Counted from the stretch's first letter, positions 11,432 to 25,177 are shown. The stretch is DNA of 64,000 nucleotides from Orobanche coerulescens (GCA_033398695.1 CM065804.1:32915001-32979000); one strand, 5' to 3'. Program-made: numbers and translations. Notes: generated by a model not told the origin, from the sequence alone.

Positions 11432-12452
11432 TGATGAACAAATTAAAACTCGCAAGTGTACGAATCGCTTTTGTAGGTAGCGACAAGTAACTCCGAGGTC
11501 GATCTCACAAGGAGTTGGAAACGGTTTGAAATTCAATAATGTTCAGCAAATAGTCGAATTAACAAAAGTAAAGTAAAGTAAAATACACCAATGATTTGAT
11601 AGGATTACAATCACAAACGCATAAAAATTAAAATAAACGAAACGTTAACAACACCAAATTAATGGTTGGATAATAAGAGATTACAATTATGAGAATGATA
11701 TGGGAGTTTAGAATCACCGACACACACGTAATCAATTATTAGTTCCGATACTCAACGAAATAAGGTTTGGAATTATTGATTGCTCACGATTAAAAGAAAT
11801 CCGTTTGATGGCAGTAATTCTAAAAATCACGATTGTTCTTTTCGAAAATAAGAGACACTCATTTGATCGGGATGAATCCCTAACTAACAATCGATTAATC
11901 GACTACTTTTGATGAGGTAAATCGCTAAAAGATCGCGTTAAAAAGTTTAGAACATTAACAATCGCTTCTATCGGGTCGTTTGATGGCGGACTCCGACAAA
12001 AACCATCGTTTGGACAATAATAACAACTATGAAATAGGTCTGATGATCTAAATCAAAAGTTCTTATGCGAAGAACAAACAAAGAGGAACAATCCCAAACT
12101 CTACCCAGAAAATCAATTGAAACTAACAATCGACAACATGTGTGTGGCTCAATCTCAAAACGCATATGAAAAGATTAACTACACATGATTATTTCAACAA
12201 TAATAGTGAAAATCATAAAATAAAACATGGTAGAAACTTCCCTTGTAAAAGCCGAAATCGAATTCCCGATGAAGGTTTGATGTTCTTCCTTCAAGAACTC
12301 ATAACAAATGATACAAGGAATTATAATCACTCACAAATGTATTTTTCAAAATGATGAACATACAAGGAAGATGATGAAATAAAATCTCTCTTTTCCTCCC
12401 TTTTTGGTGTTTTCTCCACAAATCTTGTGTTTTTCCACACACTATATCTCAC
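11432..12452 (-). repeat. Athila 3' LTR, R/U5-side part
   Basis: This is the part of the 1.74-kb LTR left of the Angela insertion, starting TGATGAACAA. Read on the minus strand it is the downstream half of the LTR and holds AT-rich non-coding sequence. It continues at 29312 after the insertion; CTCAC at 12448-12452 is the left copy of the Angela target duplication. Small open frames within it have no family resemblance. Confidence 0.8.
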
Positions 12453-14337
12453 TGTTGGGATTCCGAAAATAAAACGAAATACGCAGCGGAAATAAATACG
12501 AATCCCAAACAGGATCGATCAAGTAACGTATATACGAAAAAAAAATACAAAGGTAAAGATTCATACCCTTGAAGCCTTTGAAATAAATCTTCGTAAAGTG
12601 TAGACGATGATCACGATCCCATCCCGAACACGAAATCCCTTCGTTCCAAGCACCGAAAATTCTAAGCCTCTACTTCACACGCGTCGGAAGTTGCCCGGAA
12701 AATTCGACGTAACTTCGTTGTCCAAGAACACGGCTAGGAAGTTACCGTAGGAATTTTCTCTCTATTTTTTCTTGAATTCCTTTCACCTCTAAGATGAAAA
12801 TTGGAAAAAAAAATTCTCTCCCTTCCTCAATTTGATGCTCTCGGCAGCTCACTCTATTTTCCAAGAGGTTCTCACTTTGCAAGTGTGTGTGTGTGTAGTA
12901 GTTGTTATAATATGTTGTTTTTATATTATCTCAAACATATAATACAAATCATATAATTGAGATAAAATGTCAACACATAATAACAAAAATACAACTAACA
13001 CATACACATGCATGGAAATGATTCCATGTGATGTGGGGAGAGGGAGGGCGGACCATGGTGGAAGTTTCCTAGAAAACGAACCGAGTCACTCGGCTCGTGT
13101 ACCGGACGTTCGTCAAACGACTCCGTTAAATACACTCCGTTTAATCACCAATGTATTTATATTAATTAATTAATCTAATTAATTAATAATATCAAATACA
13201 AATATATTTCTCTAAGAAATATAATTTATGAATTAAATTAATCACCCGGTAACTTAATTTTAATTCATAAGACCGCTATTTTGATTTATCTAATAAATCA
13301 TAATTAGATATCCAATATCTAATATTTATAGAGAGATAATAAATTCACATTTATCCGTCAACGCTCCTGATGCGCGACTCTGTAGGTCCGTCTCAGCCGG
13401 CATTGGGATGAACCAATGAGTGCGGGCAGCACTTAGCCAGCCTAGCGGGCCGCACTGTAAACCCCGACTGAGAACGAATGAAGGGATCATTCCAGAACCA
13501 TTATGTCGTGAATACTATATACGTATAGACCCTTTATCAGATGTCCCGGTCAAGTCTTCGGGTCATGGTAAAGTCAAACCCTACTATTGACTAGACTCTA
13601 TACATGTGTTAATGCAAATCAAGACCGACTGATTAATAGTGTATCTAATACGACTATATCAGAATGCTTTGGCCAAAGACTCATGATCTTATTTGCCATT
13701 AACCGTATAGGACATACGCCCTTTGCTCACTAACAGAGATAAAATCCTTTCTTGGCATACAAGAAAGATCGCTACCGCCCGTATAGTCCGCACTTCGAGG
13801 TCGACTCAAGAATCAAGCAAATGAGTCTAACTACTCTAATGACAAACTAAACGTCACAAGCACATCTTCTCTGAATCCTCAAGTCAAAGGTCCACATACA
13901 CTATCACAACCTTTTGATTCGTCATCGACTCTTCGAGAGTGAATACTGTGTGGTGAATCGAGTATGAGTCGTGTTCGAGTATACTGGTCCCACCAATATA
14001 CTTTATAACTATGCTATCAAGATGTGCACACGTCCTAGCATCGATTATACAAGTCTTATTAAAACTTAATGCCCATTTAAGTTTATTGACTTATGACGAT
14101 TTTCGTAAATAAACTTTAAACACTTCCAATGCATTTTCTCTTATCCCATAACGAGAATGGAATGTTCGATTTATTTACATGGACTTCACTTCAATGTTTA
14201 CCAAGTCAAGAATGCAATTGAAATACAATAAACAGTGAATGAATCGAATTGCCTTTTTATTATTTATTCCATAATTACAAGTACAATGCCCCTACTCTCT
14301 CATCCCCTGAGTGGCATTCGAGGGCATATTCCTAACA
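12453..14337 (-). repeat. Angela LTR 1
   Basis: This 1885-bp LTR runs from TGTTGGGATTCC to CCTAACA. It contains an imperfect 23-bp palindrome at 13076-13098 (arms ACGAACCGAGT/ACTCGGCTCGT), a perfect 12-bp palindrome CTTTGGCCAAAG at 13667-13678, and a (GT)n tract near 12884. On the minus strand an AT-rich TATA-like stretch lies near 12905-12915. Confidence 0.9.
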
Positions 14338-14352
14338 ATCTCCCACTTGCAC
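14338..14352 (-). promoter_or_regulatory. Angela polypurine tract, copy 1
   Basis: Minus-strand GTGCAAGTGGGAGAT abuts the LTR. This purine-rich primer would start plus-strand DNA synthesis. The same sequence recurs at 21835-21849 for copy 2. Confidence 0.8.
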
Positions 14353-14373
14353 TCAATGCCACACATCATGGTA

Positions 14374-16425
14374 TCAAATACCCATGTTCTTCAGATGTCT
14401 TTCCAAGACGGCCTGAGATAATGGCTTAGTCAGCGGGTCAGAGACATTGTCTTCTGAGTCTACTCTTTCCAATGAAACATATCCTTTTTCCACCATCTCT
14501 CGAACGATGTGGTACTTTATCTCTATATGCTTGGTGTTGTGGTGAGCCCTCGGCTCCTTGGCTTGGGCGACAGCTCCATCATTATCACAGAATAGTGATA
14601 TAGGCAACTCCGCGTTAGGCACCACTTGAAGTTCTTGTATAAACTTCTGCATCCAAAATGCTTCTTTGCTAGCCTCTGAGGCAGCTTGATACTCTGCTTG
14701 GCAGGTGGAATCTGCAGTAGCGGTTTGCTTGGAGCTTCTCCAAGATACTGCTCCTCCATTTAGAGTAAATAAATACCCAGATGTCGACTTAGAGTCGTCA
14801 TTGTCTCCTTGAAAATCAGAATCGGTGAATCCAATCACCTTTAGTTCTCCACCACCATAAGTAAGAACTAAATCTCTAGTTCTTCTTAAGTACTTAAGAA
14901 TGTTCTTTACGGCGGTCAATGTTCCCTTCCCGGGTTTGCTTGAAATCGACTTACCATACTCACAGCGTAGGCTAAGTCTGGTCTCGTACACAACATAGCG
15001 TACATGAGGCTACCCACTGCCGAGGCATAGGGTACCTTACTCATCTCTCTCTTGTCTTCCTCACTTTGAGGACACATTTTCGTGGTGAGATGAATTCCAT
15101 GTCGCATGGGAAGGAACCCTCTTTTAGATTCATCCATCTTGAATCTTCTCGGGATTTTATCGATATAAAGGGCTTGGGAAAGTCCTATCATTCTTCGCGG
15201 TCTATCTCTCGTAAAGACGGATCCCTAGAATATAGGAAGCTTCTCCCAAGTCTTTCATGGAGAACGTTTTAGAAAGCCAAGCTTTCACGGTCTTGAGCAT
15301 TGCTATGTTATTTCCTATAAGTAGAATATCATCTACATATAGTACTAAGAACGCAATGTTGCTCCCACCGATATTTTTGTAAACACACGGTTCCTCCTCA
15401 TTTCGCTCAAGTCAAAGTCCTTAATCGCCGTCAAATCGAAGGTTCCAACTCCGAGAAGCTTGCTTGAGACCATAAATGGCTCGCGGCTTACACACTTTAT
15501 GAATATTAGCTTTGGACACAAAACCTTTAGGCTGTTCCATATAGATTTCCTCCTCGAGGTATCCATTTAGAAAAGCCGTTTTGACATCCATTTGCCATAT
15601 TTCATAATCATAATAGGCAGCAATGGCAAGCATCATGCGAATCGACTTTATCATAGCTACGGGCGAGAAGGTATCATGATAATCGATTCCTTCCCTTTGG
15701 GTATAACCCTTTGCCACAAGCCTGGCCTTATAGGCATCAACCTTGCCATCCCCATCAGTCTTTCTCTTATAGATCCATTTATTTCCAATAGTCCTCATGC
15801 AAGTTAGATGATCTACTAGAGTCCAGACCTGATTGGTATGCATCGAGTCTATCTCAGCTTCCATTGCTTCTTGCCATTTATCAGAGTCTACATCCACTAT
15901 CGCTTGGTCATAGGTGACAGGGTCGTTTTCACTGCTATCAGGTGTGTCGTGGAGACCCAGTTCCTCGACATGTGTATAGCCATACCTCTCAGGTAAGTGA
16001 GATACCCTATCAGACCTTCGAAGTGGAGGTTGTGTTACAATAGGTTCGGTTCTTGATCCCTGATCAGATGTCTCCTTAGGAGTTTCATTATACTCTTCCA
16101 AAGAGATATTTCTACCCGAGCCACCTTCCTGAATGAATTCATCCTCAAGGAAGTGTGCTTGTAATGCCACAACGACCCTATGGTCTTCTGGCATGTAGAA
16201 TAGATAACCCATCGAGTCCTCTGGGTATCCTATGAAACGTCCTTTTATGGACCTCGCTTCCAGTTTGTCCACCTTAGCCTTTTTGACATAGGCTGGACAT
16301 CCCCAAATCCTTATGTGATTAAGGCTTGGTTTCTTACCCTTCCACATCTCATGCGGAGTGATAGGAACAGATTTGGAAGGACATCTATTTAGGATATAGG
16401 CAGCGGTTAGTAAGGCATACCCCAC
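14374..16425 (-). pseudogene. pol: Angela pol copy 1: integrase C-terminus, RT, RNase H
   Basis: 16425-15421 is open and carries the integrase end (AYILNRCPSKSVP, WGCPAYVKKAKVDKLEARS) and the first half of RT (WIYKRKTDGDGKVDAYKARL, IWQMDVKTAFLNGYLEEE, IYGLKQASRSWN). Frameshifts near 15430, 15350 and 15190 scatter the RT centre, including the YVDD region, over several frames. RNase H is open from 14991 to 14374 (VIGFTDSDFQGDNDDSKSTS, CQAEYQAASEA, FCDNDGAVAQAK, HIEIKYHIVREMVEKG). Another break sits at about 14930, where copy 2 reads CAGTCCAATG and this copy CGGTCAATG. Confidence 0.85.
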
Positions 16426-17300
16426 GGGTAAATAGGTAAATCGGTGTAATTTAACATGGAGCGAACCATGTCCAACAAAGTCCGATTTCTCCTTTCAAAC
16501 ACCATTTAACCGTGGGGTTCCCGGAGGCGTGAATTGTGAAACTATTCCATGTTCCTTAAGGAACTCATCAAACTCGATGCTCATATATTCGCCACCTCGG
16601 TCCGAGAAGTGCTTTGATATGACATCCAGCTTGTTTTTCAACTAGGGCCTTAAATTCTTTGAATTTAGCAAAGGCTTGATTTATGTTTCATTAAGTACAC
16701 AATCCCATGCCTAGTATGATCATCTCATGAACGTTATGAAATATTGATATCCATCTCGGCTACTTCTAAAGCACCACAAACATCGGTATGCACCAATCCA
16801 AGTTTATCGGACCCTTTCAAAAGTCCCTGTGAAGGGGAACTTAGTCATTTGCCTCTAAGGCAAGATTCACAAGTTGGATAGGGTTCTACACCCAATGGAC
16901 TTAAAAGTCCATCTTTTTCCATTTTCGAACCTTGGTCGACCAACATGACCAAGTCTAAGGTGCCATTTAAGAGCTTGATTAGTATCTTGCCTACCACGTT
17001 TCCTAGTTATAGTGTTCACTTTGTTTTATTTTGCATGTTCGGATGATATAAACCATTCAACAATGTATTGTTCCAACCAATTTATTTGAAAATAAATTTT
17101 ACAAGCGCCATTGCCAATGAAGAAACAAAATCCTTTCCGGTCCAAGATGGAATGGATACAATGTTTTTATGCCCCTTGGGCAAAACAAGTACTTCATCTA
17201 ATGTCAAAATAAAACCGATTCTAAACCCGGAAGGATTGATCCAATATCGGTTGCCTCGACACTTTGTCCGCTTCCAACAATGATCATTATTTCCCGACTT
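16426..17300 (-). pseudogene. pol: Angela pol copy 1: integrase core and pre-integrase, degraded
   Basis: No long frame is open here, but nucleotide alignment to 23940-24780 is continuous. Pieces of the pre-integrase motif and of the integrase zinc-binding site (homologous to PTCESCLRGKMTKFP in copy 2) are recognisable at about 16850-16950. The many one- to three-base differences from copy 2, clustered at CAG and CTG, destroy the frame. Confidence 0.7.
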
Positions 17301-18242
17301 CAAGTTTTCTACTTCGTTCCAGATCCCGATTCATAGTACAAATGTGAGAAGTGGCACCGAATCCAGAATCCATGAAGCGAGAATATACGATGGCGGAACA
17401 ATTAATTTCAAAAACAAAAGTTCCGTGCACTGATGCGCCATTAATCTTGGGACAAGTCCTTCGCGATGTGACTCACCACCGCATTCAAGGCATTTGTCCG
17501 TAGGTTTTGGACCGCCTACCTTTTGAACCTTTCGGGCCTTGCCCTTTCCTTTTGCACCCTTTTCTTGGGTTTGTCTTGCTCGTAGGTCTTTTTCTTCTTG
17601 TTCTTGGACGTCTTAGGCCCGGAAGAAATCACAAGAGCAGCCTCTCTCGGTTTAGTCTTCATGTTAGACTGCGCCGTCACCGGGCTTATTCATTAGCCCA
17701 GCTAATGTGCATGTAATTTCATTACAGTTGAAATTCATTACAAACTGCGTGAAAGAGTCAGGTAGAGATTGAAGGATGAGATCAATTTGAAGGGATAAAT
17801 CCATATTGAAGTTGAGCACCTCGAGCCTCTCAATCATAGAGATCATCTTGAGGACGTGGTCTCCCACTTTCTCCCCTTCTTTCATCCTAGCCTTTGAACA
17901 ACCGCTTTGATATCTCATATCTAGCGCCTACTGCTCTCCATAAAGTTCGGTCAAGTGTGCGAGAATCGCCAGCGAAGTCATTTTCTCGTGCGCTCTCGCA
18001 GACTCATTAGTCATTGAGCCCATCATAAAACCACGGACTAACACATTATCCTTGACCCATTTTTCATGGACGTCAATGTCTTCACGATTACCCCTAGTCG
18101 GATTGGAGTCGGTGGAATGTCCGCCTCCAAGGCGTATCCCGAGACTCCATACGAGTACAATCATCGATTCCGCAACTACCAACAAAGTTAGGGCCGATTA
18201 GGAGATTCTTTTCAAGTAGTATTGCAAGTGGGTTTTAGCCAT
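17301..18242 (-). pseudogene. gag: Angela gag and protease start, copy 1
   Basis: The probable gag ATG is at 18242. Open pieces are 18185-17928 (DIDVHEKWVKDNVLVRGFMMGS) and 17918-17664 (MKEGEKVGDHVLKMISMIERL, LQIDLILQSLPDSFTQFVMN), the usual UBN2-type copia capsid. The zinc knuckle and protease active site seen in copy 2 fall in shifted frames here. A stop lies in the LYGEQ region at about 17926. Confidence 0.75.
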
Positions 18243-19935
18243 TTTAGAGAGATTCAATTTTGTTTTTACAAAGATTTAGACAAGATTAAATTAGTGACTT
18301 GTTTAATTATGACCGAGTATAGAACTTAAGGGCTTGTATAATTCTTGTCTCGGCTCCCACTAATTTTATCGGAATTATACACTCCCATGTTATAATCCGG
18401 AAATCATGGTTAGATCGACTTCTTAGTGGTGATCAAGTTCTTTACAAATTTTAACAGACGCAACCTATCAGGTTTCTTGCCAATTAATTTCTGTAAAGTG
18501 GTGTCTAACACCAACCCGTCTAACGGATGATTTGATCTTCTTTTACCCCTAGTCTTCGTGCCCTCAACCTATCAGGTTTCTTGGCAATCCAGACTATCTA
18601 AGTTGTTGACCATCAACGTCTATCAGTTTGACTATTGAATCTCACCCGGCAACCTATCAGGTTTCTAGGGGCGAAATTTATCACCAACCGAAGGAATCTA
18701 ATGCACTCAAGAATTTTTCAACCTCTACCAAATGTACTACCCCGATAACTCGGAAGCATAGCACACCAGCTCGGGTATCAATTTTCTACGAGTTTGATGG
18801 AGGGTAGGAAACCTCGTAACCTTTTTCAAACTTAGTCTGTTTGTAGTCGGGAGAATTTCGCGATTAATGTTACACTTTGCACATTAATTCAATTATACGC
18901 GCGTTTGTTGGTTTGTGAATCATTCAAAATGAAAAAACAGAAAACAGTAACCTAGTTACTACCAACATATAGCTCATGGACCTAATTCCTAAGTACTGGG
19001 CCAAGCGAATGACCCAATAAAAAAACAGTCTTCGATTCTTCGTCTTCTCGGTCGGTTGTCTTCGGTCTTCTTCATACCCAAAATAATAATTACATCATTG
19101 AAAAATTGCATCCTATACAAGTTTTTCTAGTAAATATAAATAGGCTCAAAACGGCCTTTACAACCCAATCGAATCGAACAAATCAAAAAAACTAAGTCCA
19201 CGAGCTATATCACCATCACATAAGGATTCCATACAACATGTAATGGCAACGAAATTAAACAATTAATCTTAATATAAATTAATCTAATTAATCTATAAAT
19301 TAATCTATTCAATTTCTACTATATTAATCCAATTAATATAAAGTGGCATTAAAATTAAATAATCAATTAAGATATTAATCCAATCAATATAAAATTAATC
19401 TATTCAATTTTAATGGTATTAATCCAATTAATACTAATAATCGTCATTTAAATTCATTCGAAGTAATCCGGCCAAAATAATATTTTCGTTTAATTTATTT
19501 CCTTTAACTAAAAAAATATTCCAAATATTAATTTAGTCAAATAAAATCCAATTTAAATTTTGAGAAATAATTAAAACGAAATATAAACTTAAAACGGAGT
19601 CCCGGACAATCCGATCTTAGGCCCGCTGCCCGATTCAAAATCGGGCCAAAACCCGAGGGTGCTGGCCGAGCCATCGCTCGGCGGTGGCGATCATTCTCGG
19701 CCGCTGCGAGACATGGCCGATCATGGCCGATCATGCTCGGCAGGGGCAGGCCAGCAAGGCCGCCAAGACCGCCGACAAATTTCGCTTCTTCGTTTTTCGG
19801 CCCGTTTCAAAAAACGTGATGCTACAACGAACAATTTAAAATCTACAATTATTCCAAACATGATTCTAAATCATAATCATCATCGAAAAGCATTCAAAAT
19901 GCACAAATAATCGTATATACGGAAACATTGACCTC
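18243..19935 (-). other. Angela 5' untranslated leader, copy 1
   Basis: This is 1.7 kb of non-coding leader between primer site and gag. Three copies of the interrupted palindrome AACCTATCAGGTT lie at 18463-18475, 18566-18578 and 18651-18663, with a degenerate fourth at about 18613-18629. The part at 19240-19560 is very AT-rich (repeated ATTAATCTAATT-like words). The part at 19600-19790 is GC-rich with repeated GGCCGATCAT words. Confidence 0.75.
18463..18663 (-). repeat. Three hairpin-forming 13-mers in the Angela leader
   Basis: AACCT-ATC-AGGTT (5-bp stem, 3-nt loop), always preceded by C and followed by TCT, occurs three times in 200 bp. The same triplet recurs in copy 2 (25964-26165), where the first site has lost one base at CAG. 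RNA structure for packaging or translation control is a guess. Confidence 0.7.
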
Positions 19936-19947
19936 GCTCCGATACCA
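19936..19947 (-). promoter_or_regulatory. Primer-binding site, Angela copy 1 (altered)
   Basis: The minus strand reads TGGTATCGGAGC, one base from the tRNA-Met match TGGTATCAGAGC (CAG read as CGG). It ends one base before the LTR at 19949. Confidence 0.85.
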
Positions 19948-19948
19948 C

Positions 19949-21834
19949 TGTTGGGATTCCGAAAATAAAACGAAATACGCAGCGGAAATAAATACGAATC
20001 CCAAACAGGATCGATCAAGTAACGTATATACGAAAAAAAATACAAAGGTAAAGATTCATACCCTTGAAGCCTTTGAAATAAATCTTCGTAAAGTGTAGAC
20101 GATGATCACGATCCCGCCCCGAACACGAAATCCCTTCGTTCCAAGCACCGAAAATTCGAAGCCTCTACTTCACACGCGTCGGAAGTTGCCCGGAAAATTC
20201 GACGTAACTTCGTTCTCCAAGAACACGGCTAGGAAGTTACCGTAGGAATTTTCTCTATTTTTTCTTGAATTCCTTTCACCTCTAAGATGAAAATTGGAAA
20301 AAAAAAAATTATCTCCCTTCCTCAATTTGATGCTCTCGGCAGCTCACTCTATTTGCCAAGAGGTTCTCACTTTGCAAGTGTGTGTGTATGTAGTAGTTGT
20401 TATAATATGTTGTTTTTATATTATCTCAAACATATAATACAAATCATATAATTGAGATAAAATATCAACACATAATAACAAAAATACAACTAACACATAC
20501 ACATGCATGGAAATAATTCCATGTGATGTGGGGAGAGGGAGGGCGGACCATAGTGGAAGTTTCCTAGAAAACGAGCCGAGTCACTCGGCTCGTGTACCGG
20601 ACGTTCGTCAAACGATTCCGTTAAATACACTCCGTTTAATCACCAATGTATTTATATTAATTAATTAATCTAATTAAATAATAATATCAAATACAAATAT
20701 ATTTCTCTAAGAAATATAATTTATGAATTAAATTAATCACCCGGTAACTTAATTTTAATTCATAAGACCGCTATTTTGATTTATCTAATAAATCATAATT
20801 AGATATCCAATATCTAATATTTATAGAGAGATAATAAATTCATATTTATCCGTCAACGCTCCTGATGCGCGACTCCGTAGTTCCGTCTCAGCCGGCATTG
20901 GGAGGAACCAATGAGTGCGGGCAGCACTTAGCCAGCCTAGCGGGCCGCACTGTAAACCCCGACTGAGAACGAATGAAGGGATCATTCCAGAACCATTATG
21001 TCGTGAATACTATATACGTATAGACCCTTTATCAGATGTCCCGGTCAAGTCTTCGGGTTACGGTAAAGTCAAACCCTACTATTGACTAGACTCTATTCAT
21101 GTGTTAATGCAAATCAAGACCGACTGATTAATAGTGTATCTAATACGACTATATCAGAATGCTTTGGCCAAAGACTCATGATCTTATTTGCCATTAACCG
21201 TATAGGACATACGCCTGCTCACTAACAGGAGATAAAATCCTTTCTTGGCATACAGTAAAGACTGCTACCTGCCCGTATAGTCCGCACTTCGAGGTCGACT
21301 CAGCAATCAAGCAAATGAGTCTAACTACTCTAATGACAAACTAAACGTCAGAGACACATCTTCTACTGAATCCTCAAGTCAAAGGTCCACATACACTATC
21401 ACAACCTTTTGATTCATCATCGACTCTTCGAGAGTGAATACCGTGTTACTGAATCGAGTATGAGTCGTGTTCGAGTATACTGGTCCCACCAATATACTTT
21501 ATAACTATGCTATCAAGACGTGCACACATCCTGGCATCAGTTATACAAGTCTTATTAAAACTTAATGCCCATTTAAGTTTATTGACTTGCGAACGATTTT
21601 CGTAAATAAACTTTAAACACTTCCAGTGCATTTTCTCTTATCCCATAACGAGAATGGAATGTTCAGTTTATTTACATGGACTTCACTTCAATGTTTACCA
21701 AATCAAGAATGCAATTGAAATACAATAAACAGTGAATGAATCGAATTGCCTTTTTATTATTTATTCCATAATTACAAGTACAATGCCCCTACTCTCTCAT
21801 CCCCTGAGTGGCATTCGAGGGCATATTCCTAACA
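19949..21834 (-). repeat. Angela LTR 2 (shared middle LTR)
   Basis: This 1886-bp LTR serves as 5' LTR of interior 1 and 3' LTR of interior 2. It is nearly identical to LTR 1 and LTR 3. The 23-bp palindrome at 20571-20593 is perfect here (arms ACGAGCCGAGT and its complement around one base). Confidence 0.9.
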
Positions 21835-21849
21835 ATCTCCCACTTGCAC

Positions 21850-23710
21850 TCAATGCCACACATCATGATATCCAATACCCATGTTTTTCAGATGTCTTTC
21901 CAAGATGGCCTGAGATAATGGCTTAGTCAGCGGGTCAGAGACATTGTCTTCTGAGTCTACTCTTTCCAATGAAACATATCCTTTTTCCACCATCTCTCGA
22001 ACGATGTGGTACTTTCTCTCTATATGCTTGGTGTTGTGGTGAGCCCTCGGCTCCTTGGCTTGGGCGACAGCTCCATCATTATCACAGAATAGTGATATAG
22101 GCAACTCCGCGTTAGGCACCACTTGAAGTTCTTGTATAAACTTCTGCATCCAAAATGCTTCTTTGCTAGCCTCTGAGGCAGCTTGATACTCTGCTTGGCA
22201 GGTGGAATCTGCAGTAGCGGTTTGCTTGGAGCTTCTCCAAGATACTGCTCCTCCATTTAGAGTAAATAAATACCCAGATGTCGACTTAGAGTCGTCATTG
22301 TCTCCTTGAAAATCAGAATCGGTGAATCCAATCACCTTTAGTTCTCCACCACCATAAGTAAGAACTAAATCTCTAGTTCTTCTTAAGTACTTAAGAATGT
22401 TCTTTACGGCAGTCCAATGTTCCCTTCCCGGGTTTGCTTGAAATCGACTTACCATACTCACAGCGTAGGCTAAGTCTGGTCTCGTACACAACATAGCGTA
22501 CATGAGGCTACCCAATGCCGAGGCATAGGGTACCTTACTCATCTCTCTCTTGTCTTCCTCACTTTGAGGACACATTTTCGTGGTGAGATGAATTTCATGT
22601 CGCATGGGAAGGAACCCTCTTTTAGATTCATCCATCTTGAAACTTCTCAGGATTTTATCGATATAAAGGGCTTGGGAAAGTCCTATCATTCTTCGCGGTC
22701 TATCTCTGTAAAGACGGATCCCTAGAATATAGGAAGCTTCTCCCAAGTCTTTCATGGAGAACGTTTTAGAAAGCCAAGCTTTCACAGTGCTGAGCATTGC
22801 TATGTTATTTCCTATACGTAGAATATCATCTACATATAGTACTAAGAACGCAATGTTGCTCCCACTGATCTTTTTGTAAACACACGGTTCCTCCTCATTT
22901 CGTTCGAAGTCAAAGTCCTTAATCGCTTCACAAATCGAAGGTTCCAACTCCGAGAAGCTTGCTTGGACCATAAATGGCTCGCGGCTTACACACTTTATGA
23001 ATATTAGCTTTGGACACAAAACCTTTAGGCCGTTCCATATAGATTTCCTCCTCGAGGTATCCATTTAGAAAAGCCGTTTTGACATCCATTTGCCATATTT
23101 CATAATCATAATAGGCGACAATGGCAAGCATCATGCGAATCGACTTTATCATAGCTACGGGCGAGAATGTATCATGATAATCGATTCCTTCCCTTTGGGT
23201 ATAACCATTTGCCACAAGCCTGGCCTTATAGGCATCAACCTTGCCATCCCCATCAGTCTTTCTCTTATAGATCCATTTATTTCCAATAGTCTTCATGCAA
23301 GTTGGAAGATCTACTAGAGTCCAGACCTGATTGGTATGCATCGAGTCTATCTCAGCTTCCATTGCTTCTTGCCATTTATCAGAGTCTACATCTACTATCG
23401 CTTGGTCATAGGTGACAGGGTCGTTTTCACTGCTATCAGGTGTGTCGTGGAGACCCAGTTCCTCGACATGTGTATAGCCATACCTCTCAGGTAAGTGAGA
23501 TACCCTATCAGACCTTCGAAGTGGAGGTTGTGTTACAATAGGTTCGGTTCTTGATCCCTGATCAGATGTCTCCTTAGGAGTTTCATTATGCTTTTCCAAA
23601 GAGATATTTCTACCCGAGCCACCTTCCTGAATGAATTCATCCTCAAGGAAGTGCACTTGTAATGCCACAACGACCCTATGGTCTTCTGGCATGTAGAATA
23701 GATAACCCAT
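21850..23710 (-). pseudogene. pol: Angela pol copy 2: integrase end, RT, RNase H
   Basis: 23710-22928 holds the integrase C-terminus and the first part of RT. 23064-21850 (404 residues) holds the rest of RT, with the catalytic LYVDDILRIGNN, and a complete RNase H (FTDSDFQGDNDDSKSTS, QAEYQAASEAS, CDNDGAV, HIERKYHIVREM). The single frame break between them lies at about 22965, where GGTCTCAAG of copy 1 reads GGTCCAAG. It is therefore better preserved than copy 1. The polypurine tract at 21835-21849 follows. Confidence 0.88.
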
Positions 23711-24520
23711 CGAGTCCTCTGGGTATCCTATGAAACGTCCTTTTATGGACCTCGCTTCAGGTTGTCCACCTTAGCCTTTTTGACATAGGTGGACATCCCC
23801 AAATCCTTATGTGATTAAGGCTTGGTTTCTTACCCTTCCACATCTCATGGAGTGATAGGAACAGATTTGGAAGGACATCTATTTAGGATATAGGCAATGT
23901 TAGTAAGGCATACCCCACGGGTAAATAGGTAAATTAGTGTAATTTAACATGGAGCGAACCATGTCCAACAAAGTCCGATTTCTCCTTTCAAAACACCATT
24001 TAACCGTGGGGTTCCCGGAGGCGTGAATTGTGAAACTATTCCATGTTCCTTAAGGAACTCATCAAACTCTGCTCATATATTCGCCACCTCGGTCCGACCG
24101 AAGTGCTTTGATATGACATCCAGTTTGTTTTTCAACTAGGGCCTTAAATTCTTTGAATTTAGCAAAGGCTTGATTTATGTTTCATTAAGTACACAATCCC
24201 ATGCCTAGTATGATCATATGTGAACGTTATGAAATATTGATATCCGTCTCGGGCTACTTCTAAAGCACCACAAACATCGGTATGCACCAATCCAAGTTTA
24301 TCTACACCCTTTCAAAAGTCCCTGTGAAGGGAACTTAGTCATTTTGCCTCTAAGGCAAGATTCACAAGTTGGATAGGGTTCTACACCCAATGGACTTAAA
24401 AGTCCATCTTTTTCCATTTTCAACCTTGGTCCGACCAACATGACCAAGTCTAAGGTGCCATTTAAGAGCTTGATTAGTATCTTGCCTACCACGTTTCCTA
24501 GTTATAGTGTTCACTTTGTT
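23711..24520 (-). pseudogene. pol: Angela pol copy 2: integrase core, degraded
   Basis: The integrase zinc-binding part, PYPTCESCLRGKMTKFP with the preceding LLSPLGVE pre-integrase motif, is open at 24492-24298. The catalytic core between 24290 and 23720 is broken by short indels, so the three acidic residues cannot be read in one frame. It aligns throughout with copy 1. Confidence 0.75.
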
Positions 24521-25165
24521 TTATTTTGCATGTTCGGATGATATAAACCATTCAACAATGTAGTTTGTTCCAACCAATTTATTTCGAAAATAAATTTTAC
24601 AACCGCCATTGCCAATGAAGAAACAAAATCCTTTACGGTCCAAGAATGTAATGGATACAATGTTTATATGCCCCTTGGGCAAAACAAGTACTTCATCTAA
24701 TGTCAAAATAAAACCAGATTCTAAACCCAGAAGGATTGATCCAATATCGGTTGCCTCGACACTTTGTCCGCTTCCAACAATGATCATTATTTCCCCAGCT
24801 TCAAGTTTTCTACTTCGTTCCAGATCCTGATTCATAGTACAAATGTGAGAAGTGGCACCTGAATCCAGAATCCATGAAGCAGAATATACAGTAGCGGAAC
24901 AATTAATTTCAAAAACAAAAAGTTCCGTACCTGATGCGCCATTAATCTTGGGACAAGTCCTTCGCCAGTGGCCCAGCTCACCGCATTCAAGGCATTTGTC
25001 CGTAGGTTTTGGACCGCCTACCTTTTGAACCTTTCGGGCCTTGCCCTTTCCTTTTTGCACCATTTTCTTGGGTTTATATTGCTCGTAGGTCTTTTTCTTC
25101 TTGTTCTTGGACCTCTTAGGCCCAGAAGAAATCACAAGAGCAGCCTCTCTCGGTTTAGTCTTCAT
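24521..25165 (-). pseudogene. pol: Angela copy 2: zinc knuckle and protease
   Basis: This is a 214-residue open stretch. A lysine-rich part is followed by the CCHC knuckle CLECGELGHWRRTCP (about 24990-24950). The protease active site WILDSGATSHICTMNQ comes next with an intact Asp-Ser-Gly, then LTLDEVLVLPKGHINIVS. The protease cleaves the polyprotein in the particle. The link to upstream gag is broken at about 25170. Confidence 0.85.
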
Positions 25166-25177
25166 GTTAGACTGCCG